Shown piece by piece: positions 43,443-52,800 of a stretch of 64,000 bases of DNA. Made by a program: the position numbers and the translations under genes. Within the stretch, counting starts at the first letter, position 1. Every line of letters begins with the position of its first letter. The notes under the pieces are model-generated. The model worked only from the letters and a program-made list of their open reading frames with translations. It was not told the DNA's origin and ran no database searches. The DNA lies in NCBI GenBank assembly GCA_023444095.1, contig JAEZRP010000001.1, positions 62,001-126,000 of the forward strand, in the 5' to 3' direction. Source of the DNA: Bacillota bacterium (GTDB lineage Bacteria; Bacillota; Clostridia; Christensenellales; Aristaeellaceae).

Positions 43443-45352
43443 TTCTCGCTCGTTCCCTTCGTGAAGTTGATGAGCCCGCCCGCAAGCAGAAGGTCCTTCT
43501 GGCGCGCGGAGATCGCGAGCCCGACCGCGAGGGGCTTTCCGCCGACGAGAATCTCGATTACGCCCGTCTCTACCGCCCTTTCAACCTGCGCGCGGGCGCG
43601 TTTGATCTCGATCGTCGCGCCCTCGGAGATGACGGCGCCGCTCGTCATGGGAAGGATTCCGTTGTTGACGAGGTTGTCCGCGTGGATGCGCGCAAAGGAT
43701 TTGGCAATCACACCCTTGACGCCGAGGTACAGGGGCGCGAGCGCGGCGTGCTCCCGCGAAGAGCCCTGCCCGTAGTTCGTCCCCGCGACGATAAAGCCGC
43801 CGCCCGCCGCCTTTGCCTTTTTCGGGAAGTCCGGGTCCGAGGGCGTGAGGCAGTAGTCCGAAAGGTACGGGATGTTCGAACGGAAGGGCAAAAGCTTCGC
43901 GTTCGAGGGCATGATGTGATCGGTGGTGATGTTGTCGCCGAGAACCGTCAGAACCTTACCCGAAACCGAATCCCCCATCGCTCCATTCAGTGGGAACGGT
44001 TTGATATTGGGGCCACGCACGACGGAGACGTCGGTTCCTTCCGGCGCGGGCGGCAGGATCATGTTGTCGTTCACGAGGAATTTTTCGGGCATCCCGACGG
44101 AAACCTCCACACCGGAGGTCATGGGATCGACGAGCGCGCCCGCCAGCGCGGAGAGCGCCGCCGTCTCAGGGCTCACGAGGTAGACGGAAGCGGACTTCGT
44201 GCCGCTTCTTCCGTAGAAGTTGCGGTTGAAGGTTCTCAGGGACACCGCATCCGTCGCGGGCGCCTGTCCCATGCCGATGCACGGGCCGCACGCGGACTCC
44301 AGAATGCGCGCGCCCGCGGCGATCATCTTCGCCAGCGCGCCGTTCTGGGCAAGCATGGTCAAAACCTGCTTCGAGCCGGGCGCGATGACGAGGCTCACGC
44401 CCTGCGGCACGGTCTTTCCATCCAAGATGGCGGCGACCTTCATCATGTCCGCGCAGGAGGAGTTCGTGCAGCTGCCGATGGCGACCTGATCGACCTTCAT
44501 CCCGGCGATCTTTGAAATCTCGACGACATTGTCCGGGCTGTGCGGCTGCGCGGCAAGCGGGACGAGAGCGGACAAGTCGATCTCGATCTCCTCATCGTAC
44601 GTCGCGTCCGCGTCAGGGCCGACAAACGAGAAGTCGCCCATCCGGTCCTGCGCGCGGAAGAATGCCTCCGTCACCTCGTCTGAGGGGAATACGGATGTCG
44701 TCGCGCCAAGCTCCGCGCCCATGTTGGTGATTGTGGCGCGCTCAGGTACGGAGAGCGTCGCGATCCCCGGACCGGCGTATTCCATGACCTTCCCTACGCC
44801 GCCCTTGACGGACAGCCTTCTCAAAACCTCCAGAATGACGTCCTTGGCGGACACCATGGGGCGCAGCTTTCCAATGAGGTTCACTTTGGTGACCATGGGC
44901 ATGGTGATGTAGTATTCCCCGCCGCCCATGGCGACCGCCACGTCCAGTCCGCCCGCGCCGATCGCGAGCATACCGACGCCGCCCGCCGTAGGGGTGTGAC
45001 TGTCCGACCCCAGAAGCGTCTCGCCCGGGACGGAGAACCGCTCGAGGTTCACCTGATGGCAGATGCCGTTGCCGGGCCGGGAGACCCACACGCCGTGGGA
45101 AGTCGCGACCGTTTCGATGTATTTGTGGTCGTCTGCGTTTTCAAAGCTCTCCTGAAGCATGTTGTGGTCGATGTACGCGACCGACTTTTTCGTCTTGACG
45201 CGCGGGATGCCCATCGCCTCGAACTGAAGGTACGCCATCGTACCCGTGGAATCCTGGGTGAGCGTGCGGTCGATCCGGATGCCGACCTGCCCGCCCGGCT
45301 TCATCTCGCCCGAAACGAGGTGCGAGGCGATGAGCTTTTCCGTCAGATTCAT
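43439..45352 (-). CDS. acn: Aconitate hydratase
   Basis: The protein is 637 residues, the shorter (Aquifex-like) class. The 4Fe-4S cysteines are in AIGSCTNSSCADM and ACGPCIGMGQAP. LLGSDSHTPTAGGVGMLAIGAGGLDVA is the substrate loop, and the C-terminal swivel domain has GTNYGQGSSREHAALAPLYLGV (key GSSREHA). It isomerises citrate to isocitrate between the two flanking operon enzymes. LeuC-like proteins are shorter and split, so isopropylmalate isomerase is unlikely. Confidence 0.92.
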   Translation of the reverse strand: MNLTEKLIASHLVSGEMKPGGQVGIRIDRTLTQDSTGTMAYLQFEAMGIPRVKTKKSVAYIDHNMLQESFENADDHKYIETVATSHGVWVSRPGNGICHQVNLERFSVPGETLLGSDSHTPTAGGVGMLAIGAGGLDVAVAMGGGEYYITMPMVTKVNLIGKLRPMVSAKDVILEVLRRLSVKGGVGKVMEYAGPGIATLSVPERATITNMGAELGATTSVFPSDEVTEAFFRAQDRMGDFSFVGPDADATYDEEIEIDLSALVPLAAQPHSPDNVVEISKIAGMKVDQVAIGSCTNSSCADMMKVAAILDGKTVPQGVSLVIAPGSKQVLTMLAQNGALAKMIAAGARILESACGPCIGMGQAPATDAVSLRTFNRNFYGRSGTKSASVYLVSPETAALSALAGALVDPMTSGVEVSVGMPEKFLVNDNMILPPAPEGTDVSVVRGPNIKPFPLNGAMGDSVSGKVLTVLGDNITTDHIMPSNAKLLPFRSNIPYLSDYCLTPSDPDFPKKAKAAGGGFIVAGTNYGQGSSREHAALAPLYLGVKGVIAKSFARIHADNLVNNGILPMTSGAVISEGATIEIKRARAQVERAVETGVIEILVGGKPLAVGLAISARQKDLLLAGGLINFTKGTSEK

Positions 45353-45364
45353 ATGTAAATCCCC

Positions 45365-46717
45365 CTACAGAATTCCGTATTCGGCCGCGGCGCGCTTGAG
45401 CTCGTCATCCGCGATCGAGGTGACGCGCCCCGCCTCGTACTGCCTGTCGACCCACTCCTTGAGCTTCAAAACGCGCTCGTCCTTCTTGTCGACCTTTTCG
45501 CCCTTTATTCGCGCGGCGAGCCACACGGCGATGCCGGCCGTTCCGGAGGTGTTGGAGATAGCGACCATGGGCGGGCGGTTGAGAAGCTTCGAGGTGTCAA
45601 AAATGTTGTAGATCTCCTCGTCCTTCAAAAGCCCGTCCGCGTGGATGCCCGCTCGGGTGACGTTGAAGTCGCGCCCGACGAAGGGCATCTTGTCCGGGAC
45701 GCGGTAGCCGAGCTCGCGCTCGAAGTACTCCGCGATCTCCTGGATTGCGGTGGTGTCCATGTCGTCGAGGGTACCCCGCATCTGCGCGTACTCGATGGCC
45801 ATCGCCTCGAGCGGGGTGTTGCCCGTCCGCTCGCCCACGCCGAGGAGGGAGCAGTTGACGGAGGAAGCGCCGTACAGCCACGCGGTGGTGGAGTTCGCGA
45901 CCGCCTTGTAGAAATCATTGTGTCCGTGCCACTCGAGAAGCTCCGAGGGGAAGCCCGCGTACACGTTCAGGCCATAGACGATTCCGGGCACGCTGCGCGG
46001 GAGAGACGCGCCGGGGAAGGAGATGCCGTAGCCCATGGTGTCGCAGGCGCGCAGTTTGATGGGCATTCCGCTTTCGTGCATGAGAAGCGAAAGCTGATAA
46101 GCGAAGGGCACCACAAAGCCATAAAAGTCCGCGCGCGTGATGTCCTCGAGGTGGCAGCGCGGGAAGATGCCCGCGTCGAGCGCGTCCTTTACCACGCCGA
46201 GATAGCGGTCCATCGCCTGGCGGCGGGTGAGCTTGAGCTTTTTGAAGATGTGGTAGTCGGAGCAGGAGACGAGAATGCCGCACTCCTTCATCTGCATGTC
46301 GCGGGCAAGCTTGAAATCCTCCTTGCTCGCGCGGATCCAGCCCGTGATCTCCGGAAAATCGTAATTCAGCTCGCGGCAAAGCCGGATCGCCTCGCGGTCT
46401 GCCTCCGAATAAAGGAAGAACTCCGACTGGCGCACGATGCCCTTCGGACCGGAGAGCCGATGCAGGAGCTTGTAAAGGTCTCGCACCTGCGCCGGTGTAT
46501 AGGGCGCATAGCCCTGCTGGCCGTCGCGAAAGGTGGTGTCCGTGATCCAGATTTCGTCCGGGGGGTTCATGGGCGTCAGGCGCTGGTTGAATGTGCATTT
46601 CGGAATTTCGCCGTAGGGAAAAAGGTCGCGATAGAGAACGGGTTCGGCAACGTCCTGCAGCTCGTACTTGTAATCAAACTCCATGAGCAGGTTGCGCCGC
46701 TTGTTGTATTCGATCAT
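45365..46717 (-). CDS. Citrate (Re)-synthase
   Basis: The protein is 450 residues of the DRE-TIM metallolyase family (IPMS/homocitrate synthase-like). ITDTTFRDGQQGYAPYT carries the DxTxRDGxQ motif, ECGILVSCSDYHIFKKL, GHNDFYKAVANSTTAWLYGASSVNCSLLGVGERTGNTPLEA are characteristic (key GHND and GERTGN). The long N-terminus (YELQDVAEPVLYRDLFPY) matches the Re-citrate synthase of Clostridium kluyveri rather than LeuA. Position before aconitase and IDH supports the assignment. It condenses oxaloacetate and acetyl-CoA with opposite stereochemistry to GltA. GGGGGAGGTG precedes the ATG. Confidence 0.88.
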   Translation of the reverse strand: MIEYNKRRNLLMEFDYKYELQDVAEPVLYRDLFPYGEIPKCTFNQRLTPMNPPDEIWITDTTFRDGQQGYAPYTPAQVRDLYKLLHRLSGPKGIVRQSEFFLYSEADREAIRLCRELNYDFPEITGWIRASKEDFKLARDMQMKECGILVSCSDYHIFKKLKLTRRQAMDRYLGVVKDALDAGIFPRCHLEDITRADFYGFVVPFAYQLSLLMHESGMPIKLRACDTMGYGISFPGASLPRSVPGIVYGLNVYAGFPSELLEWHGHNDFYKAVANSTTAWLYGASSVNCSLLGVGERTGNTPLEAMAIEYAQMRGTLDDMDTTAIQEIAEYFERELGYRVPDKMPFVGRDFNVTRAGIHADGLLKDEEIYNIFDTSKLLNRPPMVAISNTSGTAGIAVWLAARIKGEKVDKKDERVLKLKEWVDRQYEAGRVTSIADDELKRAAAEYGIL

Positions 46718-46747
46718 TTTTATACACCTCCCCCGTTTGTTTCCCAT

Positions 46748-46776
46748 ATCATACCCCCCGCGCGCACGACTGTCAA
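46748..46776 (-). promoter_or_regulatory. Promoter of the Re-citrate synthase operon
   Basis: On the minus strand a consensus -35 TTGACA (46776-46771) and -10 TATGAT (46753-46748) are 17 bases apart, 30 bases before the start codon. Confidence 0.85.
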
Positions 46777-46806
46777 GCTTTTGGCGTTAAAAATCGCATT
46801 TGGAAT

Positions 46807-46830
46807 GGCGCAGATTTGCAAATCTGCGCC
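46807..46830. other. Perfect 24-base palindrome
   Basis: GGCGCAGATTTG followed at once by CAAATCTGCGCC. It lies 30 bases upstream of the citrate synthase -35. T-rich sequence follows on the plus strand. It may be an operator or a terminator-type hairpin. Confidence 0.6.
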
Positions 46831-46901
46831 TGAACGTTCGATTTTTGATTATTTTTGAATTTTTAGCGTTTCCATGATGCGCCTATAGAATGCATAAATA
46901 A

Positions 46902-46924
46902 ACATCCCGGCAGTGCCGGGATGT
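46902..46924 (-). terminator. Terminator of the 46.9-49.2 kb operon
   Basis: ACATCCCGGCA (46902-46912) and TGCCGGGATGT (46914-46924) form a tight stem; on the minus strand TTATTTATG follows. It starts 11 bases after the stop at 46935. Confidence 0.7.
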
Positions 46925-46934
46925 GGGCGCCGGA

Positions 46935-47771
46935 TTATTCCGTTGGCGATTGGCAATAGACCCACCAGCCGCTTCCGTTCTCGCCGACCCACTCGTAGTC
47001 GTCGAGTCCGGGCGGGGGTTCGGGGGTATACCGGGCGGGCAGCGCGTAGCAGATCACCTCGGGCGCGCATTCGCTCCGTACCCCTATGTAAGAACAAGGA
47101 TAGCCGCAGCCCTTGACGAGCGGCACCTTCGCGAACGACCAGCCCTCGCCTTCCATGGGCGGCACGCTTTCCTCCTCGGGCGCGGCCTCCGGCTCCTGTG
47201 CTTCCGGCTCGACGAGCGGCAGTTCTTCGAGCTCTTCTGGCTGCGCCTCTTCCTGAACCCCCGCCTCGGGCGCGGGCGTCAGGTCCCAGATGATGTTCTC
47301 CTGCTGTTGCTCGGGCTCCTCCGCCTTTTCCGACAGAAGCTCGCTGACCGGCGCGGCTTCAGCCCGGTAGAGCGCGCACGCAGCGTCCCTCGCCTTGCCC
47401 CAGTCGACGTCCACGCTGCCGTTGAGGTTTCCGACCATGGCGATGTCGTGCTTGTCACCCGCCACCTCCACGAGTGTGAGAAGGCTGTACGCCTCGAGCG
47501 GCCGCCCGCCGACGTCGCGCGGATCGAATGTAGCGGTCATGACGCCCTGCCCGCGCATGTCGCGCCGGAACGCGCCCAGCGGCGCTGCGTAGTACTTCCC
47601 CTTGTGGCTCCCGACGAGCGCGGCGTACACGCTTCTTTCGCCCTGTGGTATGCTCGCGAGCGCCGACAGCGTACCGGCGAGCGTGCGCACCTCGATGCGC
47701 GCGTGCCCCGCGTAGCCGCTGAGCAGCGAGCGCAGCATGATGAGCGCGCGTCTGTAATCGTTGCGGATCAT
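46935..47771 (-). CDS. Hypothetical protein with acidic linker
   Basis: The protein is 278 residues and I do not recognise a family. The first 130 residues form a compact domain with SVYAALVGSHKGKYYAAPLG and GRPLEAYSLLTLVEVAGDKHDIAMVG. Residues of about 135-205 are a Glu/Pro/Ala-rich, strongly acidic low-complexity linker. The last 65 residues have Cys, Trp and Tyr (VKGCGYPCSYIGVRSEC, SGWWVYCQ). No signal peptide or membrane span. AAAGGAGG precedes the ATG. It follows a 62-residue gene by 36 bases. Confidence 0.75.
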   Translation of the reverse strand: MIRNDYRRALIMLRSLLSGYAGHARIEVRTLAGTLSALASIPQGERSVYAALVGSHKGKYYAAPLGAFRRDMRGQGVMTATFDPRDVGGRPLEAYSLLTLVEVAGDKHDIAMVGNLNGSVDVDWGKARDAACALYRAEAAPVSELLSEKAEEPEQQQENIIWDLTPAPEAGVQEEAQPEELEELPLVEPEAQEPEAAPEEESVPPMEGEGWSFAKVPLVKGCGYPCSYIGVRSECAPEVICYALPARYTPEPPPGLDDYEWVGENGSGWWVYCQSPTE

Positions 47772-47807
47772 ATCTTGGCCTCCTTTGCCCGGGTTGCGGC
47801 GGTCACG

Positions 47808-47996
47808 TCAGCCAAGATGCCTGGTGCGCATCCGGTCGTGACTTGCCATGAGCTGGCGATACACGCCGTTCTGCTTGATCGGATTCATCACGAGCTTTCG
47901 CTCCGGCGCGAGCCGTTCCGCCTGCCGCGCGGGCTCCGGCGCCTTTCGCGGCTTCGCGGCATACGTACGCTTCAGCATCTCCTCCGGCGTCTGCAT
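47808..47996 (-). CDS. Small conserved-looking hypothetical protein, 62 residues
   Basis: It begins MQTPEEMLKRTYAAKPRKAP and ends VMNPIKQNGVYRQLMASHDR plus a basic tail. It is basic overall with no membrane segment. The ATG at 47996 follows GGGGGGAGG with ideal spacing. From memory, similar NPIKQN..Y..L...HDR tails occur in short Clostridia proteins without known function. Its ribosome site lies in a strong hairpin arm. Confidence 0.65.
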   Translation of the reverse strand: MQTPEEMLKRTYAAKPRKAPEPARQAERLAPERKLVMNPIKQNGVYRQLMASHDRMRTRHLG

Positions 47997-48004
47997 CACA
48001 AAAC

Positions 48005-48049
48005 CTCCCCCCGGCAGAATCCTACGATTCATCGTATGCCGGAGGGAGG
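48005..48049 (-). promoter_or_regulatory. Hairpin containing the ribosome site of the 62-residue gene
   Basis: On the plus strand CCTCCC (48005-48010), CCGGCA (48011-48016) and TACGAT (48023-48028) pair in order with GGGAGG (48044-48049), TGCCGG (48037-48042) and ATCGTA (48031-48036). On the minus strand the second arm is the ribosome site followed by TTTTGTG, so it could act as a weak terminator after the reductase gene, a translation switch, or both. Confidence 0.55.
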
Positions 48050-48070
48050 TCGCGAGTTACGGTGGGAACG

Positions 48071-49189
48071 TTATTCGAAGAGGGAGGCGGCGCGCTTCAT
48101 TTCTTCGATGATTGCGATGTGCTGCGGGCAGACATCCTCGCACTGGCCGCACTCGACGCAGGTCGACGCCTTGCCGCCGCGCATGGTGGCCCAGCCGTAG
48201 CCGCCCTTCGCGCTCGAAATGCTGTTGTACACAAGATACGTGTTGATGTTTCCGAGGATGCCGGGTATGTTGATCTCCTGCGGACAGCCCTTCATGCAGT
48301 ATTGGCAGTTTGTGCACGGCACGCGCGGCATGGCCGCGAGCGCCTCGTTGGCCTTCTCGATCGCCCCGTACTCCTCGGCCGAAAGGGGCCTGAAGTCCGC
48401 CATGGTCTTCAGGTTATCCTCCATCTGCTCGACGTTTGACATGCCGGAAAGAACGGTGATCACGCCCTCCAAAGAGGCCGCGAAGCGCATCGCCCACGAG
48501 GAGAGGGAGGTGTTCGGGTCTTGCGCGCGCAGAATGTCCGCGACGGAATCCGGCAGGGTTGCGAGCGAGCCGCCCTTGACGGGCTCCATGATGATGACGG
48601 GCTTCCCATGCTTGCGCGCCACCTCGTAGCACTTGCGGGACTCAACGGACGGGCTCTCCCAGTCGTTGTAGTTGATCTGCAGCTGCACGAACTCCGCCTC
48701 GGGATGCTTGGTCAGGATCTCGTCCAACGCATCCGCCTTGTCGTGCATGGAAAAGCCGATGTGCTTTAAGACGCCCTTCGCCTTCTGCTCGAGCACATAG
48801 TCCCAGATTTTATAGTCGTCAAATACCTTCGTGCGGTTATCGCCGAGGTTATGGAGCAGGTAAAAGTCAAAGTAACCCGCCCCGGTGCGCCGGAGGGAAG
48901 TCGTAAGCATTTCCTTCGCCTCGTCGGCGTTCTTCGCGCCCGCCCAGGCCGGGAGCTTGGTCGCGAGGTAGAAGCTCTCTCGCGGATGGCGCTTCACGAT
49001 CGCCTCCTTGACCGCCTCCTCGCTCTTTCCGCCGATGTAGCCGTAGGCCGTGTCGAAGTACTGGAAGCCCTTTTCGAGGAATTTGTCGACCATGACCTTC
49101 GTCTGCTCGATGTCTACGTCCCCGCCGAGCATCGGGAGCCGCATCAGGCCAAAGCCGAGCTTCGGGATATCCTTGCCCAAGTAATCCAT
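48071..49189 (-). CDS. Aldo/keto reductase with C-terminal 4Fe-4S domain
   Basis: The protein is 372 residues. The AKR barrel has FGLMRLPM, FDTAYGY (catalytic Asp/Tyr), LATKLPAW (Lys) and FYLLHNL (His position). The C-terminal 80 residues carry CTNCQYCMKGCP and CVECGQCEDVCP, a two-cluster ferredoxin-like domain common in anaerobes. It likely reduces a reactive aldehyde or ketone. GGAGGTG precedes the ATG. The promoter has a MerR-type 19-base spacer and a MerR gene is divergent, so aldehyde-like or thiol stress control is plausible. Confidence 0.9.
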   Translation of the reverse strand: MDYLGKDIPKLGFGLMRLPMLGGDVDIEQTKVMVDKFLEKGFQYFDTAYGYIGGKSEEAVKEAIVKRHPRESFYLATKLPAWAGAKNADEAKEMLTTSLRRTGAGYFDFYLLHNLGDNRTKVFDDYKIWDYVLEQKAKGVLKHIGFSMHDKADALDEILTKHPEAEFVQLQINYNDWESPSVESRKCYEVARKHGKPVIIMEPVKGGSLATLPDSVADILRAQDPNTSLSSWAMRFAASLEGVITVLSGMSNVEQMEDNLKTMADFRPLSAEEYGAIEKANEALAAMPRVPCTNCQYCMKGCPQEINIPGILGNINTYLVYNSISSAKGGYGWATMRGGKASTCVECGQCEDVCPQHIAIIEEMKRAASLFE

Positions 49190-49242
49190 AAAAAAACACC
49201 TCCGTCCGAGCGTTTACACGCGCGCTCGTTTGTGATAGAATC

Positions 49243-49273
49243 ATTATACAACATTAGAGTTACTCGAATGCAA
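49243..49273 (-). promoter_or_regulatory. MerR-type promoter of the aldo/keto reductase
   Basis: On the minus strand -35 TTGCAT (49273-49268) and perfect -10 TATAAT (49248-49243) are separated by 19 bases. A 17-base dyad, ATTAGAGT-t-ACTCGAAT (49253-49269 on the plus strand), fills the spacer. This is the classical geometry of promoters activated by MerR regulators through DNA twisting. Confidence 0.85.
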
Positions 49274-49295
49274 TACCCCGAAAAGGAGTTTTAAC

Positions 49296-49676
49296 ATGGC
49301 GTTCTATACGGTCAAGCAGGTCGCAGACCTCTACGGCGTCTCGACGCACACCATCCGGTTTTACGACAACGCGGGACTGTTTCCCGACATGGCAAGGGGC
49401 GAAAACGGCGAGAGGCTGTTCTCAAAGGAGCAGCTTGACTGGCTGAATATCGTAATGTGCATGCGCAAGACGGGCCTCCCCATCGCGGGCATCCGCCACT
49501 ATATCGAGCTCTCCGAGCAGGGGGATTCCACGCTCGAGGAAAGGTATCGCATCATCCTGGAGCAGAAAAAGCGCGCGCAGGCAGAGCTCGAGGAATGCAA
49601 AAACAAGCTGGGCGTTCTCGAGCGCAAGGAGAAGTGGTACCTCCAAATGCTGGATCAGGCGAAACAACCCATATGA
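49296..49676 (+). CDS. MerR family transcriptional regulator
   Basis: The protein is 126 residues. FYTVKQVADLYGVSTHTIRFYDNAGLFP is the MerR winged helix (key VSTHTIRFYDNAG), and residues 75-120 form the dimer coiled coil. There is no Cys-rich metal loop at the C-terminus, so it fits the AdhR/NmlR-like group that senses aldehydes or electrophiles. It is divergent from the aldo/keto reductase it probably activates. AAAAGGAG precedes the ATG. Confidence 0.9.
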   Translation: MAFYTVKQVADLYGVSTHTIRFYDNAGLFPDMARGENGERLFSKEQLDWLNIVMCMRKTGLPIAGIRHYIELSEQGDSTLEERYRIILEQKKRAQAELEECKNKLGVLERKEKWYLQMLDQAKQPI

Positions 49677-49686
49677 GCCGTTTCGA

Positions 49687-49883
49687 CCGTCCGGGGCTGG
49701 GCCCGCGGACGGTTTGCGCGTATATTGATGAAATGACATTCCAGCAAGGGATCCCCAAGGGCACCGGCCTTTGGAGGTTTCTTGCCTGCGTCAAGTCAAG
49801 TCGCTTCGCGACCACGCGGATCGAATTGGAATTCGATCCGCGTGTCGGCTGGGAACCCCGAGGGCAGCGCCCTCGGGGTTCCC
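49687..49883 (-). repeat. Hairpin-rich intergenic element, possible diverged copy D
   Basis: Starting 16 bases after the lacZ stop on the minus strand: GGGAACCCCGAGGGC/GCCCTCGGGGTTCCC (15-bp stem, 49851-49883), CACGCGGATCGAATT/AATTCGATCCGCGTG (15-bp stem, 49813-49844), a CCAAAGGCC..CCTTGGGGATCCC block, and CCGTCCG/CGGACGG (49687-49712) around GGGGCTGGGCCC. The last two blocks resemble copies A and C; the first differs. Confidence 0.45.
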
Positions 49884-49899
49884 TGTCACTTCTTCCCCG

Positions 49900-52800
49900 T
49901 CACTCCTCCTCCGGCACCACGCGCGCGAAGGTCATGAACTCCCCGAGCTGGCGGGAATAGGGCTTCATGACGAAGGAGTAGGAAGCCTCCTCGTCCAGGT
50001 AGAGCTTGTACTTCTCCTGCGGCTCGGGCCCGCAGATGTTGGAGCCGAGGCCGCACTGGCGGTAGTCGATGGAGAGGGTGATCTCATCGTCCGCTTCGAG
50101 CTCGTTGGTGTGCTTGGCCTCGTCGAGGGTTTTGTCGGAATAGTTGTGCGCGGTGAAGCTGAAACCCTCGCCGTACGACTTCTCCGCGATGAACATCAGC
50201 CCGTTTCCGAGGATGTCCGTGAGCGCCAGCGCCCGCACGTCCTCGCGCGCACCGTTCTCCTGCGGGCGCACGTATGGCTCGTGCAGGTCCTCGACGAGCG
50301 CGGAATAAAGTCCCACGGGCGCGGACCACTTCATGTCCGGATAGTTCTCGTGCGGGCCTCGGCCGTACCAAAGGACGCGGTCGAACCGCTCGGGCAATGT
50401 CATCTGAACGCCCAGCTTCGGGAGCCAGGTGAGCTTGCGCAGGGGGACAAACTTCACGTCGAGCCGCACGTCGCCGGAGCCGTAGACCGTGTAAGTGAAC
50501 ACCGTGCGGATCACGGGCGAAACCACGCAGCCTCCGTGCACCCATTGCACGACGACCTTCACGATCGCGCGGTCGATCTGCTCGCAGGAGAACTCCTCCA
50601 AGCGCGCCTGCAGCTTTTCGAGGCCGAGCTTCTTCCATGCTTCCTTCTGGTGTACATCGTTGTCGATGGGCGCGCGCCAGCAGTTGAAGCGCGGCGCCGT
50701 TTCGATGAGCGAAACGCCCGCCTTCTCCCAGCTGACCAGCTCGCCCGTGACCGGGTCGAATACGATCTCAAAGTCCTCGCCGAAGATCGCCGCCGCATTG
50801 TTCTGGGCATCGAGCAGCAGCTCCGGCATGATCTCCGGTGAAATTTCGATGATCTTCGGCTCGACGTCCAGCTTGATCTGCTCCGACGTCACCACATGCC
50901 CGCGCTCGGCCCACAGGGTCTCGAACGCCTCGAAGACCGAAAGTTCAAGGAAGCACTCGCCGTCCTCGGGAAGCTCGAAGGGCAGCTCGACTTTCTTCTC
51001 GCCATATGGCGCGACGCCCGCGAGGTCGAGCCGTCCGCACGCGAGCTGTTCGCCGTCGCGCTTCAGCGCCCACACGCCGTCGAGGTCGTCCAGCGTCCGG
51101 AAGGCAAAGAGGTTTTGGATGGTGAGCGCCTTCCCGGAGAGGGAGAACTTCACGGGCTCGTACGCCTTTTTGAGCTCATATAAGCCCGTGTGCGGCGTGC
51201 GGTCGGGATAGTTAAGCGCGTCCACGCAGAAGTTCGAGTCGTTCGGCTCGTCGCCGAAGTCGCCGCCATAGGCGTAATATTCCTGCCCGTCCTCGTCCAC
51301 GCACAGCATGCCGTGGTCGACCCACTCCCACACGCAGCCACCGATCAGCCGCTTGTGCGCGTAGATGGTGTCCCAGTACTCGCGCAGCGAGCCCGGCCCG
51401 AGGCCCATGGCGTGCGCGTACTCGCACATGAAGTAGGGCTTGGGGTTGTCGGACTTGCCTTCCGCCTCGAGCGTCTCCATGGTCGGGTACATGACGGAGG
51501 AAATGTCCGTCGTGATGAGTTCCTTGTCGCGCTCGTAGTGGATGGGGCGCGTGTCGTCGAGCTCCAGGATGCGGTCCTTCATCGCCTGATGGTTCTTGCC
51601 GTAGCCGGATTCGTTGCCCAGAGACCAGATGATGATCGAGGCGTGATTGAGGTCGCGGCCCACCATGCGCTCCGCGCGGTCGACGTACGCAAGCGTCCAG
51701 TCGTCGCTTTCCGAGAGCATGTGCCAGGTGTTCTTCGGGTCGTCGTATGCCTGTCCCGCCAAGACGCCCGGCACCACCATGCCGTGGCACTCGAGGTCGG
51801 CCTCGTCGATCACGTACAGTCCATACTCGTCGCACAATTTCAGCCAGCGCGGGTCGTTCGGATAGTGCGAGGTACGCACGGTATTGACATTATACTGCTT
51901 CATGAGCTCGACGTCCTTGATGAGCGATTCCATGGGCGTCACGTGGCCGAGCTCGGAGTGGGTGTCGTGGCGGTTCACGCCGCGCAGCTTCACGGACACG
52001 CCGTTCACGAAGAGCTGCTGGTCCCGGATTTCGACCTTCTTGAAGCCGACGTCGATCCTCTGGTAGACGTCGCCGTCGTCCGAAGCCAGGGAGATCAGAA
52101 GCGTATACAGGTTCGGCGTCTCAGCCGTCCAGCGGTCGCAGTCCGGGGCCTCGAATTTCACCCGCGCCTGCGCCTCGCTGTCCGCGGCGAGCACGGTCTC
52201 GATCGTCTTTTCGGCGACGAGCCTGCCCGCGCGCAGAAGCTTCACGGTCAGCTCCGCCGCGCGGTCGTCCTCGCCATAATTGACGAGCTCGATATCCGCT
52301 TCGAGGATGCCGTCTTTGTAATCGTTCGCAAGGTCGGCGCGGGTCGAGACGTTGCGGATGGTCGCCTGCGGCACGCCCAGGAGGTACACGTCTCGGAAGA
52401 TGCCCGAGAGCCGCCAGAAATCCTGATCCTCGAGATAGGTGCCGTCCGACCACTTGTAGACCTCGACCACGATGAGGTTGTCGCCGTCGGTCACGAGCTC
52501 CGTGATGTCAAACTCGGCGGGCATGTGCGGCACCTTGGAGAAGCCCGCCATCTCGCCGTTCACGTACACGTAGAAGCAGCTGTTCACGCCGTCGAAGTTG
52601 ACGAACACGCGGTTGTCGACCCAGTCCTCGGGCAGGGTGAACGAGCGGCGGTATACGCCCACGGGATTCTTGTCCGGAACGTAAGGCGGATCGCAGGGGA
52701 TGGGATAATTGACGTTCGTGTAGTGCGGGATGTCGTAGCCGTGCATCTGCCAGTTGGAGGGCACGTCCAACTCGTCGAAGTCGCCGTCATACTCGGGCTG

